NCBI GenBank assembly: GCA_027493445.1 | Contig: JAOSKU010000001.1 | Coordinates: 3,921,845-3,985,844, forward strand | Source: Thermoleophilia bacterium | Lineage (GTDB): Bacteria > Actinomycetota > Thermoleophilia > RBG-16-64-13 | Direction: 5' to 3' | Length of the DNA stretch: 64,000 nt | Shown: in pieces, positions 7,197 to 15,151 of the stretch | How positions within the stretch are numbered: the stretch's first letter is position 1 | How the letters are laid out: each line of letters starts with the position of its first letter | Made by a program: the position numbers and the translations under genes | Notes under the pieces: generated by a model | What the model was told of the DNA's origin: nothing | The model's input: the letters and a program-made list of their open reading frames with translations, nothing else | Database searches by the model: none

Positions 7197-8833
7197 TGGC
7201 CAAGGTCGTCATCGACCCGGTCACCAGGATCGAGGGCCATCTCCGCGTCGAGGTCGAAGTCGACAACGGGAGGGTCGTCGACGCGTGGACCACCAGCACC
7301 CTGTTCCGAGGCCTCGAGATGATCGTCGAGAACAGGCCCTGGATGGATGCCTGGCACTACACGCACAGGGTTTGCGGCGTGTGCCCGACCCCCCACGGCC
7401 ACAACTCGGCCATATCGTTGGAAGACGCCGCCGGCGTCACGCCGCCGCCCAAGGCGCGCCTCATGCGAAACCTGCTGGAGTGCGCCCAGCTTCTGCACGA
7501 CCACGTGCTCTGGTTCTACATCCTGAACGGCCTCGATTACGTGGATCTCGTGAGCGCCCTCTCGGCCAAGACCTCGGCTCCAACGCTGCTGGCCGTGCAG
7601 GCGCGGTTGAAGGCCTTCGTCGATTCCGGGCAGCTCGGCTTCCTAGACAACGGCTACTTCGGCCATCCGGCTTACAAGCTCCCGGCCGAGCTCAACCTCC
7701 AGCTGGCCGCGCACTACTTGGAGTCGATCCGTGTGCAGGCGGTCGCCTCGGAGGCGGAGGCGCTTCTGGGTGGGAAGTTCCCGTACCACATGTCGACGCC
7801 GCCGGGCGGTTACTCCACCGTCCCGCACCAGGATCAGATCGACCAGTACGAGGCCAAGGTACGCGAGGTGCGCGACTTCATCGACGCCGCCCTCGTCCCC
7901 GACCTGCTGGCCATAGCCCCCTACTATGTCGACCAGGCTGCCATCGGTCTGGGCCACGGCAACTACTTCAGCTGGGGGGTCATCGACGAGGATCTGCAGG
8001 GCGGTGACCCTTACAAGCGGCTGTTCCCACGGGGAGCCATCATCGGCGCCCACCAGGGGAACCTGAGTGTGCAGCCGGTGGACCAGGAACAGGACGTGCG
8101 CGAGTGGGTCACCAGCTCCTGGAACACCCAGTACGAGGGAGGACTGCACCCCTGGCAGGGTATCACCGGGCCCGATTTCACCGGCAGCGACGGCATCGCG
8201 GAGATCGATCGCAACGGCCGTTACGCCTGGGAGAAGAGCGCCCATCTCAAAGGCGTGCCCTGCGAGGTGGGGCCCTTGGCGCAGATGCTCATGGCCTATC
8301 TGAGCGGCCCTGCCGACCATCTGGCCAAGAAGCTGATCGACGACACCTTGAAGGCCGTGGGGGCGGAGGGCAACCCGACGGTGCTGCTCTCCAATCTGGG
8401 TCGTGTCGCCGCCCGGGTGCTCAAGGTGAAGATCATCGCCGACAAGACCCTGGACTACGTGGCGCAGCTGCGCGGCAGCATGGCGGGCGGTGATATGGAG
8501 TTCTATACGCCGGTGCCCGACAACCCGACCGGGCAGGGGTTCAGCGGCTGGGACGCCCCTCGGGGATCTCTGGCCCACTGGTCGACCCTGGAGGACGGCA
8601 AGGTCAAGCACTACCAAATCATCACCCCATCAGGGTGGAACTTCGCCCCGCGGGCAGGGGACGGGAGGGTGCGCGGACCGGTGGAGGAGGCACTGGTGGG
8701 CACCCCGATCGAGGACGTGGAGCGGCCCCTGGAGATCCTGCGAACACTCCACAGCTTCGACCCCTGAATGGCGTGCTCGGTTCACGTGATTGAACCGAAG
8801 AGCAACCACATCCTCGAATTCCGGGTCAGCTAG
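7196..8833 (+). CDS. hydB: [NiFeSe]-hydrogenase large subunit (predicted Sec524)
   Basis: Catalytic subunit that splits H2 at the Ni-Fe centre. The N-terminal ligand motif is HRVCGVCP (Cys60, Cys63). The conventional stop at 8765-8767 is a TGA that falls exactly on the first Cys of the universal C-terminal DPCxxCxxH motif. Reading through gives SFDP-Sec-MACSVH followed by a 15-residue tail VIEPKSNHILEFRVS and a TAG at 8831. The tail is of the type removed by the maturation protease after His. Terminating at the TGA would delete two Ni ligands, so a 545-residue selenoprotein is the only sensible product. The same Sec position is known from Desulfovibrio [NiFeSe] enzymes. A hairpin of SECIS type follows. 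It overlaps hydA and is followed at 9 bp by the cytochrome b. Confidence 0.92.
8777..8798 (+). promoter_or_regulatory. Candidate bacterial SECIS hairpin (hydB)
   Basis: TCGGTTCA (8777-8784), loop CGTGAT (8785-8790), TGAACCGA (8791-8798): a perfect 8-bp stem. The loop begins 17 nt after the UGA and its second base is G. It lies inside the coding sequence for the C-terminal peptide. Confidence 0.72.
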
Positions 8834-8842
8834 GCGGCGGGC

Positions 8843-9484
8843 ATGGCTACGCTGCAACGCATCCGAAGGCATGATGCGCTTGAGCGCACAGGTCACTGGA
8901 TCCACCTCGGGAACATGATCCTGCTCTTCCTGTCGGGACTGCAGATCCACTTCGCCACGCTCAACATCTTCGGCAGCATGAACAACGCTCGCTTGGTCCA
9001 CTTTGTGGATATGTACGTGTTCTTCTTCATTGGGGTGTTCCACGTCTATCAGTTCTTCGCGACCGGCAAGTGGCTGACCTCCGGCCCGACGCCGGGAAAC
9101 CTGCGGTCCACCGGTCCCAGCATCAGGTACTACCTGTTTCTCAGCGACCACAAGCCCCAGGCGGGCAAGTACAGCGGCCTGCAGATCGTGACCTATCTGC
9201 TCCTCTTCGCCATCTCGGTCGTGATGGCCGTCATCGGTTTCGGCCTGTACTGGCCGGTCCGCCTCTCCTGGGTGGTCTCGGCCTTCGGGGGGCTCATGCC
9301 CCTTCGCCAGGTGCACTACGTCCTGGCCTGGGTGTTCATGGTCTTCACGGGAGTGCACCTCTACCTGGTCCTCACCCAGCCCCTGAAGTACACCCGGGCC
9401 ATGGCGACGGGGTCCTACTGGCGCCGCGCGCAGGACGGCACGACCCACCGTTTTCCCGACCGGCGCCGGCGGGTATCCCCGTAA
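8843..9484 (+). CDS. hydC: Hydrogenase cytochrome b subunit (HyaC-like)
   Basis: A 213-residue membrane protein with four or five hydrophobic segments. Candidate heme b ligands are the His residues in LERTGHWIHLGNM, FFIGVFHVYQFF, LMPLRQVHYVLAW and FTGVHLYLVL. This matches the Ni/Fe-hydrogenase b-type cytochrome family, which passes electrons from the exported hydrogenase to the quinone pool. It directly follows hydB and is surely in the same operon. Confidence 0.9.
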   Translation: MATLQRIRRHDALERTGHWIHLGNMILLFLSGLQIHFATLNIFGSMNNARLVHFVDMYVFFFIGVFHVYQFFATGKWLTSGPTPGNLRSTGPSIRYYLFLSDHKPQAGKYSGLQIVTYLLLFAISVVMAVIGFGLYWPVRLSWVVSAFGGLMPLRQVHYVLAWVFMVFTGVHLYLVLTQPLKYTRAMATGSYWRRAQDGTTHRFPDRRRRVSP

Positions 9485-9533
9485 CTGAGACCAGCACGGC
9501 AGCCGGGGCCGGCGGCCCCGTTCGGAGGACTCC

Positions 9534-11108
9534 ATGAGCGACCCCAGTGTGAAGTCCGCGCACTACGACGTGATCGTGGTGGGAGCCGGCCCGGCCGGTA
9601 TCTCCGCAGCCATCAACGTCGCCAACCGCAAGAGGACGGTCGCGGTCTTCGACTCCCAACAGCCCTTCGCCAAGACGCGGAAGGCCCCCAAGATCCCCAA
9701 CTACCCCGGCTTCAGCTTCGCCACCGGCGTGGAGCTGGCCCAGGCTTTCACATCCCACCTCGAGGAGTTCGGCGTGCCCTTTTTCAAAGAGAAGATCGCG
9801 AAGATCATGCCCGACGAGGACGAGATCCTGGTGTTCAGTGATCAGGACATGTACCACGCCCGGGCCGTAATCGTGGCGACCGGCGTGTACCTCGAAGCCG
9901 ACCTCGAGGGCGAGGATGCCCTTGTCGGTCAGGGTGTGAGCTACTGCGCCAACTGCGACGGCCGTCTCTTCTCTGGACGCGAGGTGGCCTTTGTCAGTTA
10001 CATCCCGGAGGGGGAGGAGGAGGCGGCCGTCCTGGCCCAGGACTTGGGGGTGGCCGTCACCTACGTCCCTCTTTACGAGGGCGAGTACGTGCTGCCCGAG
10101 GGCGTGCGCGTGGTCGACCGGCAGCGCCCCGACGGTCTCTATCGCCGGGACGGCAAGATCCACGTGCAGTTGAAAGGCGAGGACCTGGTGGTCGACGGGG
10201 TGTTCGTGCACAAGCAGAGCGTGTCCCCGCGCGACCTGGTCGACGGCCTGGAGCTGGATGGTCCCCACATCGTGGTCGACCGGCGTATGCGGACGAGCAT
10301 GGGCGGCATCTTCGCGGCCGGCGACTGTGCCGGTGAGCCCTACCAGATCGCCAAGGCGGTGGGAGAGGGGCAGGTGGCCGCGCTGGAGGCCCTGCGCCAC
10401 GTGCGTGAGAAGCAGGTCCCCAAGGTCGAGGAACCGCCGGCACTGAGAGCCGAGGACCGGGCCTCGTTGAGCCGCATCCTCTCAGAAAGAATGGTGGGGC
10501 CCGTGCGCATGATCCACTTCACGCAGAAGCCCGGTGAGGGGCAGACCGCCGGCCCGGTGTGCGAGAACTGCCGGGAGGGCTGCCGGCTCCTCCAGGAGTT
10601 GGCCGACCTCTCTCCCAAGCTCTCCCTGGAGATCCACGACTTCGTGGTCGATGCGGAGCGGGCCCGGGAGCTCGGTGTGGAGCGCATCCCGGCAACCCTG
10701 ATTGGAGGCCCCGACGACCCGGCTCCACGGGTGCGCTTCTACGGGGTGCCTACGGGTTACGAGTTCGGCCTGCTGCTGGATGACATCCTCGACGCGTCGA
10801 TTGGCAGATCCGGGCTCTTGGAGGAAACCTTGGAAGCGCTCTCCTTCCTCGGGCGTCCGGTGCATATGGAGGTCATGACAACGTCCACCTGCCCGCGCTG
10901 TCCGGAGGTGGGTCGGCTCGTGCACCGGGCCGCTGCGGCCAGTCCCATGATCACGGGCGACGTGGTCATGATCTCGGAGTTTCCCGAGGTGGCCCAGCGG
11001 CATACGGTGTCGAATGTGCCCAAGGTGGTCGTCGACGGCATAGCGATGGAGACAGGCCGGGTCGACGAAGGGCGCCTGCTGGACTGGCTGGGCGTGCGGC
11101 GCCTGTGA
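9534..11108 (+). CDS. Thioredoxin reductase fused to tandem thioredoxin-fold (PDO-like) domain
   Basis: A 524-residue fusion. Residues 10-290 are a TrxR-type flavoprotein: VIVVGAGPAGISAA, active site CANCDG (Cys138, Cys141) and the FAD-binding GGIFAAGDCAGEPYQIAKAVGEG. Residues about 310-524 hold two thioredoxin-like folds: the first has CENC-REGC (Cys343, Cys346, Cys350) and IPATLIGG, the second STCPRCPEVG (Cys453, Cys456) and VPKVVVDG. Such glutaredoxin-like protein disulfide oxidoreductases are usually separate partners of TrxR. The flavoprotein half is short in its NAD(P)H motif (no clear GxGxxA), so the reductant is uncertain. It follows the hydrogenase cytochrome b by 49 bp with a CGGAGGA ribosome-binding site, so it may be expressed with the hydrogenase. 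Confidence 0.88.
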   Translation: MSDPSVKSAHYDVIVVGAGPAGISAAINVANRKRTVAVFDSQQPFAKTRKAPKIPNYPGFSFATGVELAQAFTSHLEEFGVPFFKEKIAKIMPDEDEILVFSDQDMYHARAVIVATGVYLEADLEGEDALVGQGVSYCANCDGRLFSGREVAFVSYIPEGEEEAAVLAQDLGVAVTYVPLYEGEYVLPEGVRVVDRQRPDGLYRRDGKIHVQLKGEDLVVDGVFVHKQSVSPRDLVDGLELDGPHIVVDRRMRTSMGGIFAAGDCAGEPYQIAKAVGEGQVAALEALRHVREKQVPKVEEPPALRAEDRASLSRILSERMVGPVRMIHFTQKPGEGQTAGPVCENCREGCRLLQELADLSPKLSLEIHDFVVDAERARELGVERIPATLIGGPDDPAPRVRFYGVPTGYEFGLLLDDILDASIGRSGLLEETLEALSFLGRPVHMEVMTTSTCPRCPEVGRLVHRAAAASPMITGDVVMISEFPEVAQRHTVSNVPKVVVDGIAMETGRVDEGRLLDWLGVRRL

Positions 11109-11194
11109 GGACGCGGCCGAGCGCTCAGATCGACGGGTGAACGAGGATCGGGCCCGTGCCGGGGGGGATGCGTGCCTGCGGCCGGCGGGGTGCT

Positions 11195-11533
11195 TCAGTG
11201 GGCGATCTGCCCCTGCCAGGCCTGGATGCCCCGGCTCATGTTGAACACGTTGCCATGGCCAAGCTTGACCAGCATGGACGCCGCCCGCCGGCTCCTGGCT
11301 GAGCTATGACAGTAGACGATGACGTCGCGGTCGGGATGTATCTCTGTGTGCCGATCGCGCAGCTCGCCCAGGGGTACGAGTTTCGCTTTTGGCAGGTGGC
11401 CGGACGCGTACTCGCGCGCGCTGCGGACGTCGATGAGCGTCACCTTGTCGCCGGAGCGCAGCCGCTCATTCACCTCGTCGGGGGTGAGGTCTTGGTATCC
11501 CTGAGACTCCGTGTGGAACAACTTGAACAGCAT
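11195..11533 (-). CDS. Single-domain rhodanese-like protein
   Basis: A 112-residue rhodanese domain: VTLIDVRSAREYASGHLP, then the active loop VIVYCHSSARSRRAA with the catalytic Cys, then GIQAWQGQ near the end. It transfers sulfane sulfur or binds persulfide. It is encoded downstream of the ferredoxin on the minus strand, with a gap of about 70 bp. Role in this locus unknown; selenium or sulfur supply is possible but not shown. Confidence 0.9.
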   Translation of the reverse strand: MLFKLFHTESQGYQDLTPDEVNERLRSGDKVTLIDVRSAREYASGHLPKAKLVPLGELRDRHTEIHPDRDVIVYCHSSARSRRAASMLVKLGHGNVFNMSRGIQAWQGQIAH

Positions 11534-11603
11534 GCCGTTCGATCTCCCTCTCGTTCGCGGTGGTCGGTGACAGCCGCATGACGCCGCGGCGGGCTCCCGG
11601 AGG

Positions 11604-11853
11604 CTACCTCCCCGTCATGGACACGGCCCCGTGGGGGCAGCCATCGATGCAGTCCCCGCATCCCATGCAGTCCGGAAGGCTTCACGACGGCCTGCTCGTA
11701 CTTGCCCATCTTGATGATGGCCTTTGTGCGGCACAGAGTCTTGGCCGTGCAGACGGCGCAGGCCTGGCATGCGGCGAAGTCCACCTGAGCGGTTTTCACC
11801 GTGAGCGATCCCTTCATACCGGTGGGGGTATAATCACGAGGATGGTACGTCAT
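11604..11853 (-). CDS. Small 2[4Fe-4S]-type ferredoxin, single-base frameshift
   Basis: The first cluster half reads VDFAACQACAVCTAKTLCR and the frame continues to KMGKYEQAVVKPS. Then one extra base, around 11672-11675, shifts the frame; the second half CMGCGDCIDGCPHGAVSM ends at a TAG (11604-11606). The total is 250 nt, one more than a multiple of three. Together the halves make an 82-83 residue ferredoxin with eight or more Cys. The start may be 11853 (MTYHPRDY) or 11817 (MKGSLTVK); a GC-rich near-palindrome with a TATACC-like box lies just upstream of the latter. The shift may be a sequence error. It is followed by the rhodanese gene. Confidence 0.65.
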
Positions 11854-12020
11854 GCCGGAGTCCTTTTCAAGCGAGTGATCGGCGACTCGACGGTGAGGCG
11901 GAGAGCTCGGGCGGGCCTGGAGCCGAGCGGTCACATTCGCACAGGGGGTGACGGTGGTTTCGCGCAGGCGGGTGGTCACTCGAGCGGGTTTGTGGTTGCA
12001 TATACGCGCGGCGCGGCGTC

Positions 12021-12050
12021 TTGTTGCTTCTCCACTACTTCATGTAGTAT
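12021..12050 (+). promoter_or_regulatory. Promoter with BlaI-type operator, TPR/lgt operon
   Basis: TTGTTG (12021-12026), 18 bp, TAGTAT (12045-12050). The palindrome CACTAC-TTCAT-GTAGTA (12033-12049) fills the spacer and overlaps the -10; it differs by one base from the perfect TACTAC-N5-GTAGTA seen at 15044, 24176 and 26050. Confidence 0.65.
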
Positions 12051-12111
12051 TCGCCCCCGGAGATCACGTTTACGTTTTCACAAGCCTGGCGGTTCGAAAG
12101 GAAAGGCGTTC

Positions 12112-12804
12112 ATGAACAAAAAGTACCTGGTCGCCATCGCCATTGCGGCAGTCGTAGTGGTGGCTCTGATCATCATCATCCCGGGCTTGGGCTCCAACGG
12201 CAGCACCGCGGTCACGCAGGCGCCCAGCGCCGGTGACGGCCAGACCGCTCCTCCCATCCCCTCTGACGCGACCGTACCGGAGGGGCACCCCGACATCAGC
12301 GATTCAGACACCGGATCCGCCGGCGCCTCCGTGGAGGAGTTCGTCAAGAGCGCCGAGGACGCCTACGACGCCAACCCCAAGGACATGCAGACGCTCCTCA
12401 CGCTGGGTGACGCCTACTTGCAGGCTGGTCGCACCGACGACGCCAAGAAGATCTTCGACGAGGCCCTGACTGTGGACGGGAGCAGCTCGGAAGCAAAGGC
12501 GGGTCGGGCCATGGCCGACTTCGTGGGCGGTGACGCCGCCGGCGCCCAGGGTAGCCTCGAGGCGCTCGTCCAGGAAGATCCCAAGAGCCAGGTGGCTCTC
12601 TATGATCTGGCGGTCGTCTACTTCTCGGGAAACGAGCGGGAGAAGGCGCAAGAGACCTGGCAGAAGGTGGTTGACATCGATCCCGCGACCGACCTGGGGA
12701 ATATGGCCCAGCAGTTCCTCGATCTGATGTCCCAATCCGGCGACGCCTCCGGCGATAATCCACATGCGACCGACGGGGAGTCCACCTCGACTACCACGCA
12801 GTAG
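12112..12804 (+). CDS. Membrane-anchored TPR protein, CcmI/NrfG-like
   Basis: A 230-residue protein with an N-terminal membrane anchor (YLVAIAIAAVVVVALIIIIPGLG, split over residues 4-26), a Pro/Ser/Thr-rich linker and then about three tetratricopeptide repeats (residues 80-200; for example LLTLGDAYLQAGRTDDAKKI and YDLAVVYFSGNEREKAQETW). In cytochrome c maturation such TPR proteins hold apocytochrome for heme ligation; the function is inferred from the neighbouring ccm cluster. AAAGGAAAGG precedes the ATG. It is the first gene behind a BlaI-type operator. Confidence 0.8.
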   Translation: MNKKYLVAIAIAAVVVVALIIIIPGLGSNGSTAVTQAPSAGDGQTAPPIPSDATVPEGHPDISDSDTGSAGASVEEFVKSAEDAYDANPKDMQTLLTLGDAYLQAGRTDDAKKIFDEALTVDGSSSEAKAGRAMADFVGGDAAGAQGSLEALVQEDPKSQVALYDLAVVYFSGNEREKAQETWQKVVDIDPATDLGNMAQQFLDLMSQSGDASGDNPHATDGESTSTTTQ

Positions 12805-12813
12805 GGGAAACAC

Positions 12814-12835
12814 CGGGCGGCCGGCCGGCCGCCCG
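12814..12835 (+). repeat. Perfect 22-bp GC palindrome between TPR gene and lgt
   Basis: CGGGCGGCC-GGCC-GGCCGCCCG can form a strong hairpin in the 30-bp gap after the TPR stop. There is no U-tract, so it is more likely an mRNA-stability or attenuating structure than a terminator. Confidence 0.5.
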
Positions 12836-12891
12836 TGAACATCGCCCCGCTTGGCCACTGGGCCGCGGGGGGGCTTGGACACGAGGACGTC

Positions 12892-13779
12892 ATGTACCCG
12901 GAGCTCTTCCACATCGGGTCCGTCACCATTCACTCCTTCGGGGTGATGATGGCCTTGGCCTTCGTCACGGCTGGTGTGGTGACCGCCTGGCAGTTCCGCC
13001 GGAAGGGTCTGGATCCCGAGCTCACCTACTCCTTGCTCATCGCGGCTATCGTCGGCGGCGTGGTCGGCTCGAAGGTTCACTACCTGATCGTTCATCCCGA
13101 CCAGTTCCGGGTGGCTTCTTTCAGCGGCTCCGGGCTCATATGGTATGGAGGGCTGTTCGGCGGAGCTCTGGCCGTCTTCGTGGTGGCCCGTCTGGCCAAG
13201 CCGCGCGTGGCTGTGATCGCCGATGCCATTGCTCCGGCACTGGCTGCGGCGTACGCGGTGGGCCGGGTAGGGTGCCTGCTGAACGGAGACGACTACGGCG
13301 TGCCCACCAGCCTTCCCTGGGGGCTCTCTTTCCCTAAGGGCTCACCGCCTACGACGGTGGATGTCCACCCGACCCAGATCTACGAATCGCTGGCCTCCCT
13401 GGCCATATTAGCGCTGCTGGTGTGGGTCGTGGCCCCGCGGTTGCGGCGGGACGGCTCGCTGTTCTGGGCCTACCTTGGGTTCGCCGGTGTGGAGCGCTTC
13501 CTGGTGGAGTTCGTGCGCACGAACGATCCGGTGGCTCTGGGGTTGACCCAGGCCCAGTGGACCAGCATCATGCTGCTCGTGGCCGGGGTCGTCGGGTTTT
13601 GGTGGCTCGAGCGGCGCTCGACCGCCGGCGGTTCCGGCCGAGTCCGTCCGGCGCCGGCTGGAGGACGGGTGCCGCCGCGGAAGGCGCAGGCGGGAAGCGG
13701 CTCGCGCTCGCCGGGAGCGAAGAGGGGGTCCGTACGGTCCAAGGCCCGAGGCAAGCCCGGCGGCCGGGGAACCCGATAG
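12892..13779 (+). CDS. lgt: Prolipoprotein diacylglyceryl transferase
   Basis: Membrane enzyme that transfers diacylglycerol to the lipobox Cys of prolipoproteins. Family marks: LFHIGSVTIHSFGVMMAL at the start, GGVVGSKVHYLI, GLIWYGGLFGG, the signature GRVGCLLNGDDYG and HPTQIYESL. About seven membrane segments, then a basic 50-residue tail rich in Gly, Arg and Lys that is not typical. The ATG at 12892 matches the family N-terminus; an in-frame GTG at 12835 sits inside a hairpin. Its presence in the ccm neighbourhood may serve lipoproteins such as the TlpA-like protein at 30123. Confidence 0.92.
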   Translation: MYPELFHIGSVTIHSFGVMMALAFVTAGVVTAWQFRRKGLDPELTYSLLIAAIVGGVVGSKVHYLIVHPDQFRVASFSGSGLIWYGGLFGGALAVFVVARLAKPRVAVIADAIAPALAAAYAVGRVGCLLNGDDYGVPTSLPWGLSFPKGSPPTTVDVHPTQIYESLASLAILALLVWVVAPRLRRDGSLFWAYLGFAGVERFLVEFVRTNDPVALGLTQAQWTSIMLLVAGVVGFWWLERRSTAGGSGRVRPAPAGGRVPPRKAQAGSGSRSPGAKRGSVRSKARGKPGGRGTR

Positions 13780-13802
13780 TCAACGTCCTGGAGGAATATC
13801 TC

Positions 13803-14888
13803 ATGCACGATGCGGGCCCGAGCAAGCGGGTGGCCAAAGCCCTGACGTCGATACTGGTCGCGCTGGTGCTGGTCGCGCTTGGCGCTTCCACGGCCGTCGC
13901 GCAGGAGACGACCACCACGGTCGCCCCGGCCGACACGTCTACGACCACCCTCGCTCCGGCCGACACCGCCGCGCCGACCTCGGCGGTCGCGCCCCGCCCG
14001 GCCGACTACCAGCCCCTGAACCCCGGCCTGGCGGCGACCGACATGTCGTTCCAGGTCTGGCCCGAATACGACACGGGCGAAGTGCTGGTGCTCATCGATC
14101 TCACCCTGCCGGCGGACACCACGTTCCCCTACACGTTCACCTTCTACGCGCCCAACGGGGCACGGCTCACCGGCATCGCCGAGGTCGATTCCGCCGGCCA
14201 GTTTGTCTACAAGATGGCGCCGCCGAAGATCACCCCCGGGACCAATTGGGAGCAGGTGACGATTACCGTGCCGTCCATCCCCAGACTGCGGCTGGAGTAC
14301 TACTACAACCCTGGGGTCGCGCCCAGCGGCCAGAAGTCGTTCGACGTATCCTTCCGAGCTCCAGCCGACGTCGGTGCGCTCGGGGTGGGTGTGCAGCAGC
14401 CTCTGCGTTCGACTGAATTCTCGGTGCAGCCGGCTCTGGCGCGGACGAGCACCGACTCCGAAGGGTTCAACTATGCGCTGGACACCCTGACCGGCATCGA
14501 GGAGGGTGATCTCATCACCCTGCGGGTCACGTACACCAAAGGCGACAACGAGCCTTCGGTTCAAGGTTCGAGCACTTCCAGCACGCCCGGGAATTCGAGC
14601 CAGAACTATCTGCTCTACCTGCTCGTTGTCCTGGCCGTGGCCGTCCTCGGTATGGTGGCGTATAGAGTGTTCGCCCGCCCGCGGGCCGCGTCCGCCGGAG
14701 GCCGGGAACGCGGCGGCCGCGGCGCGGGACGCCCCGCGGCCGGCCGGCCGGCCGGTTCCTCCCGCAGCGGTGCGGAGGCCGGTGCCGGCGGACGCGGTGG
14801 CCCCACCCGCTTCTGTACGCAGTGCGGCGCCAAGCTTTCCAAGAAGGATCGCTTCTGCCCGCAGTGCGGGCACGAGAGGGAATCGTAG
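13803..14888 (+). CDS. Secreted/membrane protein with C-terminal zinc ribbon (paralogue 1)
   Basis: A 361-residue protein of unknown function. Signal peptide (VAKALTSILVALVLVALGAS, cleavage near AVAQE), a Thr/Pro/Ala-rich linker, then an extracytoplasmic beta-rich domain (about 65-230) with MSFQVWPEYDTGEVLVLIDL, RLRLEYYYNPGV, FDVSFRAPADV and QQPLRSTEFSVQPAL. A membrane segment (YLLYLLVVLAVAVLGMVAY) follows, then a Gly/Arg-rich linker and a zinc ribbon FCTQCGAKLSKKDRFCPQCG. The beta domain is clearly homologous to the gene at 15152 (WPEYD, LEYYYD, PLRSTGFTLDP). Cytoplasmic placement of the ribbon is inferred from topology. GGAGG precedes the ATG. Last gene of the TPR-lgt operon. Confidence 0.75.
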   Translation: MHDAGPSKRVAKALTSILVALVLVALGASTAVAQETTTTVAPADTSTTTLAPADTAAPTSAVAPRPADYQPLNPGLAATDMSFQVWPEYDTGEVLVLIDLTLPADTTFPYTFTFYAPNGARLTGIAEVDSAGQFVYKMAPPKITPGTNWEQVTITVPSIPRLRLEYYYNPGVAPSGQKSFDVSFRAPADVGALGVGVQQPLRSTEFSVQPALARTSTDSEGFNYALDTLTGIEEGDLITLRVTYTKGDNEPSVQGSSTSSTPGNSSQNYLLYLLVVLAVAVLGMVAYRVFARPRAASAGGRERGGRGAGRPAAGRPAGSSRSGAEAGAGGRGGPTRFCTQCGAKLSKKDRFCPQCGHERES

Positions 14889-14987
14889 CAGAGCGGGCCT
14901 TTGAGAACTGAGCCTCACGCCGCGTTCGGCCAAAGTCGAGGGCTGAAACGCCAGGTACCTCGTCTCCGAACGCGGCGGTCGCGGCCC

Positions 14988-14999
14988 TCTTCAACAGCC
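14988..14999 (+). repeat. Remnant of repeat terminus
   Basis: TCTTCAACAGCC equals the right terminal inverted repeat of the elements at 17413 and 29185. A 12-bp match is unlikely by chance in this window. No matching left end is visible, and the remaining 14889-15035 sequence shows no gene. Confidence 0.45.
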
Positions 15000-15035
15000 G
15001 GCCGGGACACCATCATCGCCCTTCCACCCTTCTCG

Positions 15036-15064
15036 TTGACATCTACTACGCGTCGTAGTAAGAT
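15036..15064 (+). promoter_or_regulatory. ccm operon promoter with perfect BlaI-type operator
   Basis: TTGACA (15036-15041), exactly 17 bp, TAAGAT (15059-15064). The perfect palindrome TACTAC-GCGTC-GTAGTA (15044-15060) occupies the spacer and touches the -10, so a bound repressor would exclude RNA polymerase. The leader to the ATG at 15152 is about 80 nt. Confidence 0.75.
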
Positions 15065-15151
15065 GCCGGCCACGCACCGACTTTCACAAGTCGGGCCGAA
15101 AGCGAGCGGCCCCAGGGCCTCGGAGAGTCACTGGAGTTCGAGGGGAGACAG

